Source: Chloroflexota bacterium
GTDB lineage: Bacteria > Chloroflexota > Anaerolineae > Anaerolineales > Villigracilaceae
Reading direction: 5' to 3'
NCBI GenBank assembly: GCA_016866215.1
Contig: VGNE01000004.1
Coordinates: 44,973-108,972, forward strand
DNA length: 64,000 bases
Positions 8,563 to 18,500 of the stretch are shown here, in pieces. A program made the position numbers and the translations under genes. A model generated the notes under the pieces. It was not told where the DNA came from. It worked only from the letters and a program-made list of their open reading frames with translations, and searched no databases. Within the stretch, counting starts at the first letter, position 1, and each line of letters begins with the position of its first letter.

Positions 8563-8624
8563 AATGACCTTATATGATAGTCGAGCAGGCGGCGGGTTTT
8601 GAAACCCATTTTGCAAATTGCAGA

Positions 8625-10484
8625 TTACGCTTCCCCCATTTGTTCCTTCACCTTCTTGGTTTGTTTGCCGCGTTCATCTGTTGTCAGAATGCGCTTGCGA
8701 ATGCGATAGTTTTCAGGCGTTATTTCCAGTAATTCATCGTCCGAAAGATATTCAATTGCTTCGTCCAAACTCATGGCTCGCGGCGGTGTCAGGCGGATTT
8801 CCATATCGCCGCCTGATGCGCGCATATTGGTCAGATGTTTCTTTTTGCACACATTGATCGGAATATCCTGTCCGCGCGCATTTTCGCCGACCACCATGCC
8901 TTCATAAACACTGACTCCCGGTCCCACGAATAACTGCCCGCGTTCTTCCGCGCTCTTAAGAGAGTAAGCTGTGGTCACGCCTGCTTCCCAGGCCACAATG
9001 GAACCTCTCGGACGTGAAGCCATCGGGCCGGCTAATTCATCATATCCATGAAAGATCGTGTGCATGACGCCTTCGCCGCGTGTGGATGTGAGAAACTGAT
9101 AACGGAAACCAAGCAAGCCGCGAGTCGGGACGATATACACAATGCGCGTCATCCCCTGACCTGCATCATGCATCTCGGTCATTTTGCCGCGCCTGCTCCC
9201 CAGCATTTCCACGACAACGCCGACAGTTTCATTGCTGGTCTCGACATGCACTTCTTCATACGGCTCAAGCAAAGCGCCGTCTTCGGCCTTGTGATATATC
9301 ACCTCAGGTCGCGATACTTGAAATTCATACCCTTCGCGGCGCATGGTTTCGATGAGGATACCCAAATGCAATTCACCGCGGCCTGAGACTAAAAAGTTTT
9401 CCGCTGAATCAGTTTCTTCCACGCGCAAGGAAACATTCGTGCGCAGTTCTTCAAATAATCGTTCACGCAGTTTACGGGATGTACCCCATGTGCCTTCCCT
9501 ACCGGTAAACGGGGATGTATTTACACCAAAGGTCATGCGCACCGTTGGTTCTTCGACTTTAATGGTCGGCAACGCAACGGGGTTTGCTGGATCGGCAAGG
9601 GTTTCACCGATCGCAATCCCTTCGAGACCAGCCAGCGAAACAATATCGCCTGCTTTGACTTCGTCTATTTCGATCTTGTTCAAACCTTTGAAAGTATAAA
9701 GATAACGCGCGCTTTCAGGCAGGATCGTTCCGTCCAATTTCATGCGCGCCATCTTTTGCCCGGCCTTGATCGTACCCGCGAAGACGCGGCCAATGGCCGT
9801 CACGCCGCGATAATCGTCATAGCCAAGCATGGTGACGAGCAACTGCAGAGGCGCATCAGGATCCACTTTGGGAGCGGGGATATGCTTGAGGATCACATCA
9901 AACAAAGGCTGCAGATCAGGCCCGAGGTCCGGAGAAAGACCCGCCTTTCCAGCAGTCGCCTGAGCATAGATGACGGGAAAATCCGCCTGATCTTCAGTAG
10001 CGCCAAGTTCGATGAATAAGTCAAAGGTTTCGTTGAGCACGCGCGCTGGCTCTGCATCTTTACGATCCACTTTGTTAATTACAACTACAGCTTTATGCCC
10101 CATATCAAGGGCTTTCTTTAACACAAAACGGGTTTGGGGCATGGGGCCTTCCGCCGCGTCAACGAGCAAAAGAACGCCATCCACCATGTTCATCACGCGT
10201 TCCACTTCGCCGCCGAAATCGGCATGGCCGGGCGTATCCACGATGTTGATCTTAATGGGTTGATTGGTGACAGGATCAATTAGGGAGATGGCGGTGTTCT
10301 TGGCGAGGATGGTAATGCCGCGCTCGCGTTCGAGGTCATTGGAATCCATGACGCGCTCTTCAACATGTTGATGTTCGCGGAACGTGTGCGATTGACCGAG
10401 CAATCCATCCACGAGGGTGGTCTTGCCGTGGTCAACGTGCGCGATAATGGCGATATTACGGAGATCAGTTCTTTCGATTTGCAT
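8625..10484 (-). CDS. typA: Translational GTPase TypA/BipA
   Basis: A 619-residue ribosome-associated GTPase of the elongation factor family. G1 is HVDHGKTT (residues 16-23), the switch I block ERERGITI and the G3 segment [16 protein letters not shown] follow, with NKVD as G4. The unique C-terminal region of TypA is present ([35 protein letters not shown]). It acts on 70S ribosomes under stress and in 50S assembly. The transcript runs leftwards from a leader that contains a terminator-like hairpin about 100 bases before the start. Confidence 0.97.
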   Translation of the reverse strand: MQIERTDLRNIAIIAHVDHGKTTLVDGLLGQSHTFREHQHVEERVMDSNDLERERGITILAKNTAISLIDPVTNQPIKINIVDTPGHADFGGEVERVMNMVDGVLLLVDAAEGPMPQTRFVLKKALDMGHKAVVVINKVDRKDAEPARVLNETFDLFIELGATEDQADFPVIYAQATAGKAGLSPDLGPDLQPLFDVILKHIPAPKVDPDAPLQLLVTMLGYDDYRGVTAIGRVFAGTIKAGQKMARMKLDGTILPESARYLYTFKGLNKIEIDEVKAGDIVSLAGLEGIAIGETLADPANPVALPTIKVEEPTVRMTFGVNTSPFTGREGTWGTSRKLRERLFEELRTNVSLRVEETDSAENFLVSGRGELHLGILIETMRREGYEFQVSRPEVIYHKAEDGALLEPYEEVHVETSNETVGVVVEMLGSRRGKMTEMHDAGQGMTRIVYIVPTRGLLGFRYQFLTSTRGEGVMHTIFHGYDELAGPMASRPRGSIVAWEAGVTTAYSLKSAEERGQLFVGPGVSVYEGMVVGENARGQDIPINVCKKKHLTNMRASGGDMEIRLTPPRAMSLDEAIEYLSDDELLEITPENYRIRKRILTTDERGKQTKKVKEQMGEA

Positions 10485-10799
10485 TTGTTAGTCCAGTGGT
10501 TTGGTAGTTGAATGGTTTTGTAGTTTGGTGGTTGAGTACAGCAGTTCGATAGTTGAGAAGTGTTTGACGTGTCACTCATAAGACACACAAAAACCCCCGC
10601 CGGGAAAAGGCCGAGGGCTTGAAGTCAGTAATTCGGCGTGCGGGATGTATATTATCAGATTGTGATGGATTTGGGTAGGGCAGGAGACGCGAGTTGTGGT
10701 TTTAGGTCAAAATGACTCCTGCTGTGAACGCATGTAGTTTTGTTGGCGTTTTGGTAATAGTCAAGCATGACGTATTCTTCATATTGACCATATAACTTG
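10485..10799 (-). other. typA leader and intergenic region
   Basis: No gene is supported here. The part next to typA carries imperfect tandem AACTACCAAACCAC-type repeats (10497-10555), then a hairpin with a T run on the minus strand, then a GATAATAT box at about 10648 on the minus strand that could start the leader. Beyond that only unremarkable sequence was seen. Confidence 0.5.
10589..10619 (-). terminator. Terminator-like hairpin inside the typA leader
   Basis: Read on the minus strand, CCCTCGGCC pairs with GGCGGGGG around one mismatch and is followed by TTTTTG. It lies upstream of the typA start, about 35 bases after a possible -10 box, so it would act as an attenuator or end a very short RNA. 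Confidence 0.5.
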
Positions 10800-10828
10800 T
10801 TGACGCTCCCCTTTCCCTGCTTTATAAT
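10800..10828 (+). promoter_or_regulatory. Promoter of tRNA-Leu (and possibly tig)
   Basis: TTGACG (10800-10805) and TATAAT (10823-10828) are 17 bases apart, close to consensus, 34 bases before the tRNA. Confidence 0.75.
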
Positions 10829-10861
10829 TCCGCCGCTCATTGGATACAAAATCACGGTACC

Positions 10862-10943
10862 GGGGATGTGCTGGAACTGGCAGACAGGTGGCGCTTAGGA
10901 CGCCATGCCGCAAGGCGTGTGGGTTCGACTCCCACCATCCTCA
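10862..10943 (+). tRNA. tRNA-Leu (anticodon UAG)
   Basis: The acceptor strands GGGGATG and CATCCTC pair with one G-U, and the discriminator base is A. The anticodon stem TGGCG/CGCCA encloses the loop CTTAGGA, giving anticodon TAG. A long variable arm (TGCCGCAAGGCG) and the T-arm GTGGGTTCGACTCCCAC complete a class II tRNA. The CCA end is not encoded. Confidence 0.95.
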
Positions 10944-10979
10944 CTGTAAATAAACCAAAAGAACCCGAAGAACCCGGGT

Positions 10980-12389
10980 TTGAAAAAAAGAGGAACATTG
11001 AAAATCGAAAAACAAATCCAGGAAGACCACACCATCAAATTGATCGTGGAAGTGGAACCGGAAAAAATGATCGCCTACAAACGCCGGGCGGCGACGAAAA
11101 TAGCATCACGTGGCAATATTCCCGGTTTTCGACCCGGCAAAGCGCCCTACGAAGTCGTCATCCGCACTTACGGAGAAGGGGCAATCACGGAACAGGCTGT
11201 TGACCTTTTCATAGATACAGAATATTCCAATATTCTCAAAGAAGCTGAAATCAATCCCGGCGCAGCTGGTTCACTCGAAACAATAGACAGCCTCGAACCG
11301 CCCAAATTCACATTCAAAGTGCCGCTCGCGCCCGAAGTGGATTTAGGCAATTATCATGCGGTCCGATTGCCTTATGAATGGAAAGTCCCGGAACAAAAAG
11401 AAGTTGATGCGGCTCTTGAAGATTTACGTCAAATGTACGCAACCACAGAAACCGTAGACCGAGCGATTGAATTCGGTGATTATGTTTTAGTAGACCTGAA
11501 ATCTGAAACTACAGAACTCAACCGCACAGGTTTCGCAACCTTCGTCCGCAAGGAAGACCGCGACACTGAGTGGCCCTATAACGGCTTCGCAAAGGAACTT
11601 GTTGGGTTGAAGGCTGGCGAGAGTAAAACGATCAACCATAAATTTCCCAAAGATTGGGAAGTGGAGGAGTTGAAAGGCAAAAGCGTTGAGATCGAAGTCA
11701 CAGCCCGGACCGTGCGCGGCGTGACCCTGCCCGACCTGGATGACGAGCTCGCCAAAATGGCTGGAGCAGGCGATACACTGGAGTCCCTGATGGAAGCGGT
11801 CAAAAAAGATGTGGAAAAACGTTCACAGGCTGATTATGACGACAAGTATTTCGTCGAGTTGATCGAAAAGATCAAAGCAGGCGCAACCATTAAATATCAC
11901 CAGCACACCGTTGAACACGAAGGCGAGCATGTGCTTTCGGATTTGTCCAACCGCCTGGCGCAGAATAACTTGGATTTGGAGGCCTACTTCAAACTCCGTA
12001 ATACCACCCGTGAGAAATTCATCGAAGACGAAGTCCATCCCGTTGCAAAGAAACGCCTTGAACGCGGCTTGATCCTGGATGAGATCGTCCTCAGGGAAAA
12101 GATCCAACTGGATAATGAAACATTGGATGCGGAATATAACACCACGATTAATAATCTTGTCCAGCAGGGATTGGACTTAAACAAGGTTCGCGGCGGACGC
12201 AAAGGACAGAAACAATTAAGCCAAGCCATCGCCACAGAATCTGCCAGCCGTGTGATAACCCGCAAGGCGCTTGAGATGATCAAGTCCATTGCCATCGGCG
12301 AATATAAACCTGTTGAAGAGACGAAAGAAGAAGAGATGAAAGAAGAATTCACACCTGTGGAAGACGGGCAGGGAAAAGTTTTAGAGTAG
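10980..12389 (+). CDS. tig: Trigger factor
   Basis: A 469-residue ribosome-bound chaperone and peptidyl-prolyl isomerase. The N-terminal ribosome-binding domain carries the signature loop GFRPGKAP near residue 50; an FKBP-like domain (about residues 160-245, FGDYVLVDLKSE to VTARTVRGVTLP) and the helical C-terminal chaperone domain follow. The start is uncertain: no ATG is available, and either TTG at 10980 or TTG at 10998 (directly after AGAGGAACA) could be used; homologues would favour the second. It lies 36 bases after the tRNA and shortly before clpP, a common neighbour. Confidence 0.95.
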   Translation: MKKRGTLKIEKQIQEDHTIKLIVEVEPEKMIAYKRRAATKIASRGNIPGFRPGKAPYEVVIRTYGEGAITEQAVDLFIDTEYSNILKEAEINPGAAGSLETIDSLEPPKFTFKVPLAPEVDLGNYHAVRLPYEWKVPEQKEVDAALEDLRQMYATTETVDRAIEFGDYVLVDLKSETTELNRTGFATFVRKEDRDTEWPYNGFAKELVGLKAGESKTINHKFPKDWEVEELKGKSVEIEVTARTVRGVTLPDLDDELAKMAGAGDTLESLMEAVKKDVEKRSQADYDDKYFVELIEKIKAGATIKYHQHTVEHEGEHVLSDLSNRLAQNNLDLEAYFKLRNTTREKFIEDEVHPVAKKRLERGLILDEIVLREKIQLDNETLDAEYNTTINNLVQQGLDLNKVRGGRKGQKQLSQAIATESASRVITRKALEMIKSIAIGEYKPVEETKEEEMKEEFTPVEDGQGKVLE

Positions 12390-12596
12390 GCAATGTCGGA
12401 GGATGGCAGGCAGGTTTGGCCTCGACGCCTGCACTTGTATGCTGGTGCAAGTGTACGACCCGCAAAAAAACCAAGCAGGTCTATATCTCGACAAGCTCGA
12501 CAACCGCCCGACCTTCATACAATGACAACGTCTATCAATCTTTAATATAAATCCAACACAAATTGTGTAATATAGTCCCAACTTAAGGAGACAAAT
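12390..12596 (+). other. Intergenic region before clpP with hairpin
   Basis: It holds an inverted repeat (CACTTG...CAAGTG, about 12431-12453) and one copy of the dispersed CTCGACAAGCTCGACAACCGCCCG repeat. A TATAGT-type box and AAGGAG directly before the ATG serve clpP. Confidence 0.5.
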
Positions 12597-13232
12597 ATGA
12601 CCCCTGATTTCAAGAATGCCCGCATTGAGCAAAGTCGAAATGTAGTTCCAATGGTGGTAGAAAATACAGGCCGCGGTGAGCGCGCTTATGATATTTATTC
12701 GCTTCTGCTGCGCAATAACATTATCTTCCTCGGTACCCCCATTGATGACCAGGTCGCAAACGTGATCGTGGCGCAGTTACTTTTCCTGAACCACGAAGAT
12801 CCTGAAAAGGAAATTCGCATTTACATCAATTCACCCGGCGGACAAATTTACGCGGGACTCGCGATCTATGACACGATGCAGATCATCTCGAACCCGATCT
12901 GCACAGTGGCCGTGGGTGTGACCGCATCCTTCGGGACCGTGTTGCTGACTGCCGGAACGAAGGGCAGACGCTACGCCCTGCCACATGCCACTGTGCACAT
13001 GCACCAGCCTCTCGGAGGCACACAGGGACAGGCCACGGATATTGAAATTCAAGCCAGACAGATCTTACGGTTAAAGAGTTTGATAACTGGCATTCTTGCC
13101 AAACACACGGGTCAACCGCTTGAAGTGATCGAGCGTGATGCTGATCGCGATTTCTACCTCGAAGCCCAACAGGCCGTGGATTATGGCTTGGTGGATCTGA
13201 TCATCGAGACGCCTGAAAAAGTTGCAAAGTAG
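12597..13232 (+). CDS. clpP: ATP-dependent Clp protease proteolytic subunit
   Basis: A 211-residue serine peptidase that forms the ClpP tetradecamer. The catalytic triad is visible as S111 (in TASFGT), H136 (HMHQPLGG) and D185 (DRDFYLEA). The motif around the serine is slightly unusual (TASFGT instead of the common AASMGA). The substrate-handle region QGQATDIEI is conserved. A clear AAGGAG precedes the ATG, and a perfect 10-bp hairpin follows the gene. The neighbouring trigger factor gene suggests a protein-quality-control cluster; clpX is not in the window. Confidence 0.96.
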   Translation: MTPDFKNARIEQSRNVVPMVVENTGRGERAYDIYSLLLRNNIIFLGTPIDDQVANVIVAQLLFLNHEDPEKEIRIYINSPGGQIYAGLAIYDTMQIISNPICTVAVGVTASFGTVLLTAGTKGRRYALPHATVHMHQPLGGTQGQATDIEIQARQILRLKSLITGILAKHTGQPLEVIERDADRDFYLEAQQAVDYGLVDLIIETPEKVAK

Positions 13233-13260
13233 GTCAATTATCGGTAATCAGTGAGCAATG

Positions 13261-13296
13261 AAGACCTCGAGGAGAAATCTTCGAGGTCTTGCGTTT
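13261..13296 (+). terminator. Hairpin terminator after clpP
   Basis: AAGACCTCGA (13261-13270) and TCGAGGTCTT (13281-13290) form a perfect 10-bp stem, followed by a short GCGTTT tail. Confidence 0.7.
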
Positions 13297-13317
13297 ATAA
13301 TGAGGTCTCGATCCGAT

Positions 13318-13455
13318 CTCGAAGGGCATTCGATCTACCCTTCGACACGGTGAGCGAAAGTCGAACCGTCAGGACATCGCTCGACCATCGTAAATCGTAA
13401 ATCCAAAACTTGTGTTGACGGTTCGTCTCGCTTCGCGGCTCACCGTATCGAAACA
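13318..13455. repeat. Paired copies of the TTCGAC dispersed repeat
   Basis: CCCTTCGACACGGTGAGCG-AAAGTCGAACCGTCAGG (about 13338-13373) and, inverted, GACGGTTCG...CGGCTCACCGTATCGAA (about 13418-13455) face each other. CGTAAATCGTAAAT between them matches the tandem repeat found before mfd. Confidence 0.65.
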
Positions 13456-13467
13456 TCGGAAATAAAA

Positions 13468-14253
13468 ATGATTCCTGCAAACATAAAAGCCCTCATCCTT
13501 GATATGGACGGCGTGATCTGGAAAAGTGATGCGCCAATTGGTGACCTCCCTGAAATTTTCGCGCGCATCCGTGAGCGCGGATTGAAATTTGTCTTTGCCA
13601 CAAACAATGGGACAAAGACTCCCGAAGAATATCAGCAGAAATTAGCTGATCTTGGCGTGGATATCGAACCATGGCAAGTCGTGACCTCTGCCATGGGAAT
13701 TGCTTTCATGCTTGCCCAGAAATATCCCAAAGGTACGAAGATCTTCATGATCGGTGAGGACGGCATCCGTGTGGCACTCGAGGAAAAAGGCTTTGAGATC
13801 CTTTCAGTCGAAAATGCACCGGAGGCAAAAGCCGTCGTCATGGGCATTGATCGAGGCATTAATTTCCAAAAAGTTGCCGAAGCCACCTTGCTGGTGAGAG
13901 CGGGTATCCCGTTTTACACAACCAACACGGATAGAACCTTCCCCACCCCGCGCGGAGAGATCCCGGGCTCAGGCGCGTGGCTCTCGGTCATCATAACCGC
14001 AACGGGTGTGGAACCGATCGTGGCGGGAAAACCGTTTCCGTATTTAATGGAACTGGCACTTGAAAAACTTGGGAAAAAGAAAGAAGATACCCTGGTCATT
14101 GGTGATAGACTTGAAACGGATATTGCGGCTGGTCAAAATGTAGGGTGTCCGACTGCATTGGTATTGAGCGGCGTTAGCAGGAAAGAACAAGCCGATCAGT
14201 GGATGCCACAACCTGATATGATCATGGACAGCCTTTCGGTGTTGGTTTTATGA
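13468..14253 (+). CDS. HAD-IIA family phosphatase (NagD-like)
   Basis: A 261-residue haloacid-dehalogenase hydrolase. Motif I is DMDGVIWKS near residue 11, motif II is ATNNGTKTPEEY near residue 45, and motif III/IV is VIGDRLETDIAAG near residue 212, with the conserved lysine in GKPFPYL near 188. The cap between motifs II and III marks subclass IIA, which includes NagD-type nucleotidases and p-nitrophenylphosphatases; the substrate is unknown. It overlaps rlmN by four bases (ATGA), so the two are translationally coupled. Confidence 0.88.
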   Translation: MIPANIKALILDMDGVIWKSDAPIGDLPEIFARIRERGLKFVFATNNGTKTPEEYQQKLADLGVDIEPWQVVTSAMGIAFMLAQKYPKGTKIFMIGEDGIRVALEEKGFEILSVENAPEAKAVVMGIDRGINFQKVAEATLLVRAGIPFYTTNTDRTFPTPRGEIPGSGAWLSVIITATGVEPIVAGKPFPYLMELALEKLGKKKEDTLVIGDRLETDIAAGQNVGCPTALVLSGVSRKEQADQWMPQPDMIMDSLSVLVL

Positions 14254-15320
14254 CCATGCAATTTATTTACGATCTTACGTTTTCTGAATTATCCAATGTT
14301 CTTAAAGAATGGGACCAACCCGCCTACCGCGCAAAACAGATCTGGCAGGGACTGTATCAACATTTATATAGCTCGCCAGCGCAATTTACGAATTTATCCA
14401 AATCCCTGCGCGAGAAGATGGCAGAGAATTTGACCTTTATGCCTTTTACCGTGAAGGTCATTCAAGATTCTTCGGATGGTCACACCCGCAAGACCTTGTT
14501 TGAACTGCCTGATAAGAATTTGATCGAAGCGGTGTTGATGCATTACGAACAAACGTTTAACGTTGAACGTTCAACGTCCCCTCGAAGAACCCTCTGCATC
14601 TCCACACAGGCAGGCTGCGCAATGGGATGTGTTTTTTGCGCCACAGGTCAGATGGGATTCAAACGCCATCTATCAAGCGGGGAGATCGTGGCACAAGTCA
14701 TATTTTACGCGCAATTGTTGAAGGCTCAAAACGAAACAGTCAGCAATATTGTTTTTATGGGCATGGGCGAACCCTTTCATAATTACGAAAACACCATGTC
14801 TGCCATTGACAGGTTGAATGATTCCGAAGGCTGCAACTTCGGCGCAAGGCGCTTCACGATCTCAACGGTTGGGCTGGTGCCTCAAATCAGACGATTCGCG
14901 GATGAGCAAAGACAGGTCAACCTGGCCATCTCCTTACATGCCGCCGATAATGACTCGCGCGTCGAAATGATGCCGATCAACAAGCGCTATAAAATTGATG
15001 AGTTACTGGAAGCCTGTAAATATTACGTCATGAAAACCAGCCGCCGAGTCTCATTTGAATGGGCATTGATCAACGGCATCAACGACACACCCGAAGTTGC
15101 AAAAAAACTGGCCGCCAAATTACGCGGACTCATGTGCCATGTCAACGCCATCCCGCTAAATCCAACCGCAGGATACAACGGCAAAGCAACAAACCGTCAG
15201 CGGGCGATCCTTTTCAAAGAAACGCTGGAGCAGGCTGGAATTCCATGCACGATCCGCTTGCGGCGCGGCATTGATATCAACGCGGGATGTGGACAGTTGG
15301 CAGGAGCAAACTCGTCCTGA
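14250..15320 (+). CDS. rlmN: Dual-specificity 23S rRNA/tRNA adenine-C2 methyltransferase RlmN
   Basis: A 356-residue radical SAM enzyme that methylates A2503 of 23S rRNA and A37 of some tRNAs. The [4Fe-4S] ligands are C123, C127 and C130 (AGCAMGCVFCATG). Also present are GMGEPFHNYEN, the SLHAADN segment and the conserved C-terminal cysteine in INAGCGQLAG. Between LIEAVLMHYE and TLCISTQ there is an extra stretch of about ten residues (TFNVERSTS) that normal RlmN lacks, and its DNA is a perfect palindrome. The last residues (ANSS) come from a dispersed repeat at the 3' end. Confidence 0.95.
   Translation: MTMQFIYDLTFSELSNVLKEWDQPAYRAKQIWQGLYQHLYSSPAQFTNLSKSLREKMAENLTFMPFTVKVIQDSSDGHTRKTLFELPDKNLIEAVLMHYEQTFNVERSTSPRRTLCISTQAGCAMGCVFCATGQMGFKRHLSSGEIVAQVIFYAQLLKAQNETVSNIVFMGMGEPFHNYENTMSAIDRLNDSEGCNFGARRFTISTVGLVPQIRRFADEQRQVNLAISLHAADNDSRVEMMPINKRYKIDELLEACKYYVMKTSRRVSFEWALINGINDTPEVAKKLAAKLRGLMCHVNAIPLNPTAGYNGKATNRQRAILFKETLEQAGIPCTIRLRRGIDINAGCGQLAGANSS
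14560..14577. repeat. 18-bp perfect palindrome inside rlmN
   Basis: ACGTTGAACGTTCAACGT is its own reverse complement. It encodes part of the extra peptide in front of the iron-sulfur motif and resembles the intergenic TTGAACGTT repeats. Confidence 0.7.
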
Positions 15321-15432
15321 GCGGAGCCGCACGATCTTCGCGGCGCAGTCGAAGGACAGGATATATAAAAAGTTAAAGTCTCCAAATCACCCACCCTTCG
15401 ACTGCGCTCCGCTTTGCTCAGGGCGAAGAGTA
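15310..15432. repeat. Inverted pair of dispersed repeats after rlmN
   Basis: CGTCCTGAGCGGAGCCGC...GCAGTCGAAGGAC (15312-15357) and CCCTTCGACTGCGCTCCGCTTTGCTCAGGGCG (about 15402-15433) are inverted copies of the same family. The first copy overlaps the stop codon of rlmN. Confidence 0.7.
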
Positions 15433-15525
15433 TTACTCTCACTTCCTATTAAACTTTTGCGACTATCATTGCACGAAAAAATTGATTGAAGTATGGTTAG
15501 TTAAATTTATCAAAGGTGAAACTCA

Positions 15526-18500
15526 ATGGATCAAAAACGAAACTGGCTCGAACGCCCCGTTCACTCGTCGCTCCCCGCGCTAACCAATGAGATTGTGATC
15601 TTCGCGGTCGTGATTTTGTTGGCATTTGTGACCCGCTTTTACGACCTTGGATCGCGCGTCATGAGTCACGATGAAGGTTTGCACACCTATTTTTCATGGC
15701 TGCTGTATCGTGGACAAGGCTACCAGCATTCGCCGATGATGCATGGGCCTTTTCAATTTCACATCATCGCGCTGGCTTACTTTTTGTTTGGCGCATCTGA
15801 TTTCACAGCGCGCATCCCTGTTGCTCTTTTTAGTATTGCAACTGTCTGGATGGTCTGGCATTGGCGCCGCTACCTCGGCAAATGGGGCGCGTTGATCGCC
15901 GGCTTTTTACTGGTCATTTCGCCCTTCATGCTTTATTACGGACGTTATGTCCGCAACGAATCGTATGTCGGCTTCTCTGGCATTGTGATGTTATACGCCA
16001 TCCTGCGTCACCTTGAGATTGGCGGTAAAAAATATCTCTTCATGCTGGCCGCCGCGCTCGCGCTTCACTTTACATCAAAAGAAACTTCGTTCATTTTTTC
16101 CGCCCAGGCGCTAATCTTTCTTGCAATATATTTTATCGTGCAGGTTACGCGCCGTCCATGGATAAACGCAGAACGCGAATATCGCACCTTCATCATCGCA
16201 CTTGCTGTCGCAGTCCTGCTCGCAGGCAGCGCAGCGGGATACGGACTCTACACCCGCGATGAGACCACGCTTTCAGGCAATGAGACTGCCGCCCCAAGCG
16301 ATCCAACCGAGATGACATCGCCTCTGACCCCGCCTGAGCCTGCTTCTCTTTCCCTGACAATGATCCTGGGTCTGGCCGCTTTTTCTGCGTTCATCGTCAC
16401 CGCCTTCCTCCTCATTCGAGGCTACTCCTGGGAACGCATCCGTAACGAACGGTCCTTTGACCTGCTCATTGTCACAGGGACAATCGTCCTGCCGCAGTTA
16501 GCGGCCTTCCCCATAAAATTTTTGGAAAATACGCTAAAAGTTACCCTGCCAACCACTGCCCCGGAGGTACAAGCCTTAAGTGCAGACCTGCGCTCCATTC
16601 TGATTATCGCCGGTTTCCTGCTCGGTATGTTTATCATCTCTGCAATTATAGGTTTATTGTGGAACAAAGAAAAATGGTGGCAGACCGCCTTGATCTTCTG
16701 GGTTCCTTTCACCATTTTATATACCACTGTCTTCACCAACAGCGACGGTTTTTTCACAGGCACGATCGGCTCGCTCGGATACTGGATCGTTCAACAGGAT
16801 GTAGAGCGCGGCAGCCAGCCCTGGTATTACTATCTGCTGGTACAAATACCCATCTATGAATTCCTGCCTGCACTCGGCTTCATGCTTGCGCTCGCGCTTG
16901 GATATAAAAGAAAACCCGCAGTGTTGGTTGAAGCTGACGATGGAAAGGATGAAATCATTCATCGGTTCGAAGACCAGCATCAGGAAGAATCAAACTTCCC
17001 GAACACATTTAGTCTCCTGGTCTGGTGGTGCGTAATCAGTATCTTCGCATTCTCGTATGCTGGTGAGAGAATGCCCTGGCTGACCTACCATATAGCATGG
17101 CCGATGATCTTACTAACAGGCTGGGCATTAGGGCGAGTGATTGACACAACCGACTGGCAAAAATTAAGCGAACAACGCTTCCCGCTCGCACTTGCAGCGC
17201 TTCCAGTATTTATTGCCAGCATAGCGGGAATGGCGCTCGCGATTAACGGGCCAACCCCGCCCTTTCAAGGAAAGGAACTGGCACATCTACAAGCAAGCGC
17301 GGCCTTCCTGCTGCCATTAATTACCACAGTCCTGAGCGTCGCCGGTATCATCTATTTCTTAAAAGAGTGGAACTTCAGGGAGATCAGGAACGCATTCGTT
17401 TTAATCTTCTTTGCTTTTTTAGCATTGCTCACTACCAGAGCTTCATTCCGCGCTTCATACATTACATACGACCAGGCCACTGAGTTCCTTGTTTATGCTC
17501 ACGGTGCAACGGGTATCAAAGATATCATCGAACAGGCGAAAGAAATCTCTGAGCGGACCACAGGCGGCATGGGAGTTGCCATCGCCTACGATGCCAGCGC
17601 TCCAGATACTGGCGTCTCATGGCCCTTCGTTTGGTATCTGCGCGATTTCACCAATCAGCGATCTTTCGACCAACCCACCCGCTCCTTACGCGATTCGGTC
17701 GTCATCATTGTGGACGAAAAGAATTTTGACAAGATCGAACCAGCCATCGGCCCCGGTTATTACCGGGTGGATTACATCCGCATGTGGTGGCCGATGCAGG
17801 ATTATTTTGGACTGGTTTATGACCGCGATCCAAATACCTCATTCCCTGAAGATTACGCCTGTAACGGGTTGATGAGTTTTCTGAAATTACGAAAATCAAA
17901 AGATTATTCAAAGTTTTGCGAAGGATTCACAAACCCTGATATTCGAGCAGGACTGGTGCAGATCTGGCTCAACCGTGACTACACTCTCTATGCGCAAGCC
18001 AAAGGACGCTCTGACCTGACCCTCTCTACATGGTCGCCAGCCGATCGAATGCGCCTTTACATCCGCCAGGATGTTGCATCGCAAATTTGGAACTATGGTG
18101 TCGCACCTGCGGCCCTTGAAACAATAATAGACCCGACCGAGGGGAAATACATTCTTCTCCCTGCTGACTTGATATTAGATTCAACACAAGCAAATCCAGT
18201 CGTATTAAATGGGCCGCGTTCGCTCGCCTTTGCCAAAGATGGCACAGTGTTTGTTGCCGACTCTCGCAACCACCGGATTTTGCATCTTGATATGACGGGG
18301 AAAACCATTCACGAATGGGGTACTTTTGCAGACGGGGTGAACACCCCCGCAGGGCCCGGGACATTCAACGAACCCTGGGGTGTCGCCATTGGACTAGATG
18401 GTTCGGTCTATGTGACCGATACATGGAATCACCGTGTCCAAAAATTTACAGCACAGGGTAAATTCATCACATCCTGGGGAATTTTCGGTCAGGGTGAAAC

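Noticed and set aside
10655..10855. 66-residue frame on the minus strand before typA
   Set aside because: There is no ribosome site or recognisable sequence, and it overlaps the tRNA promoter.
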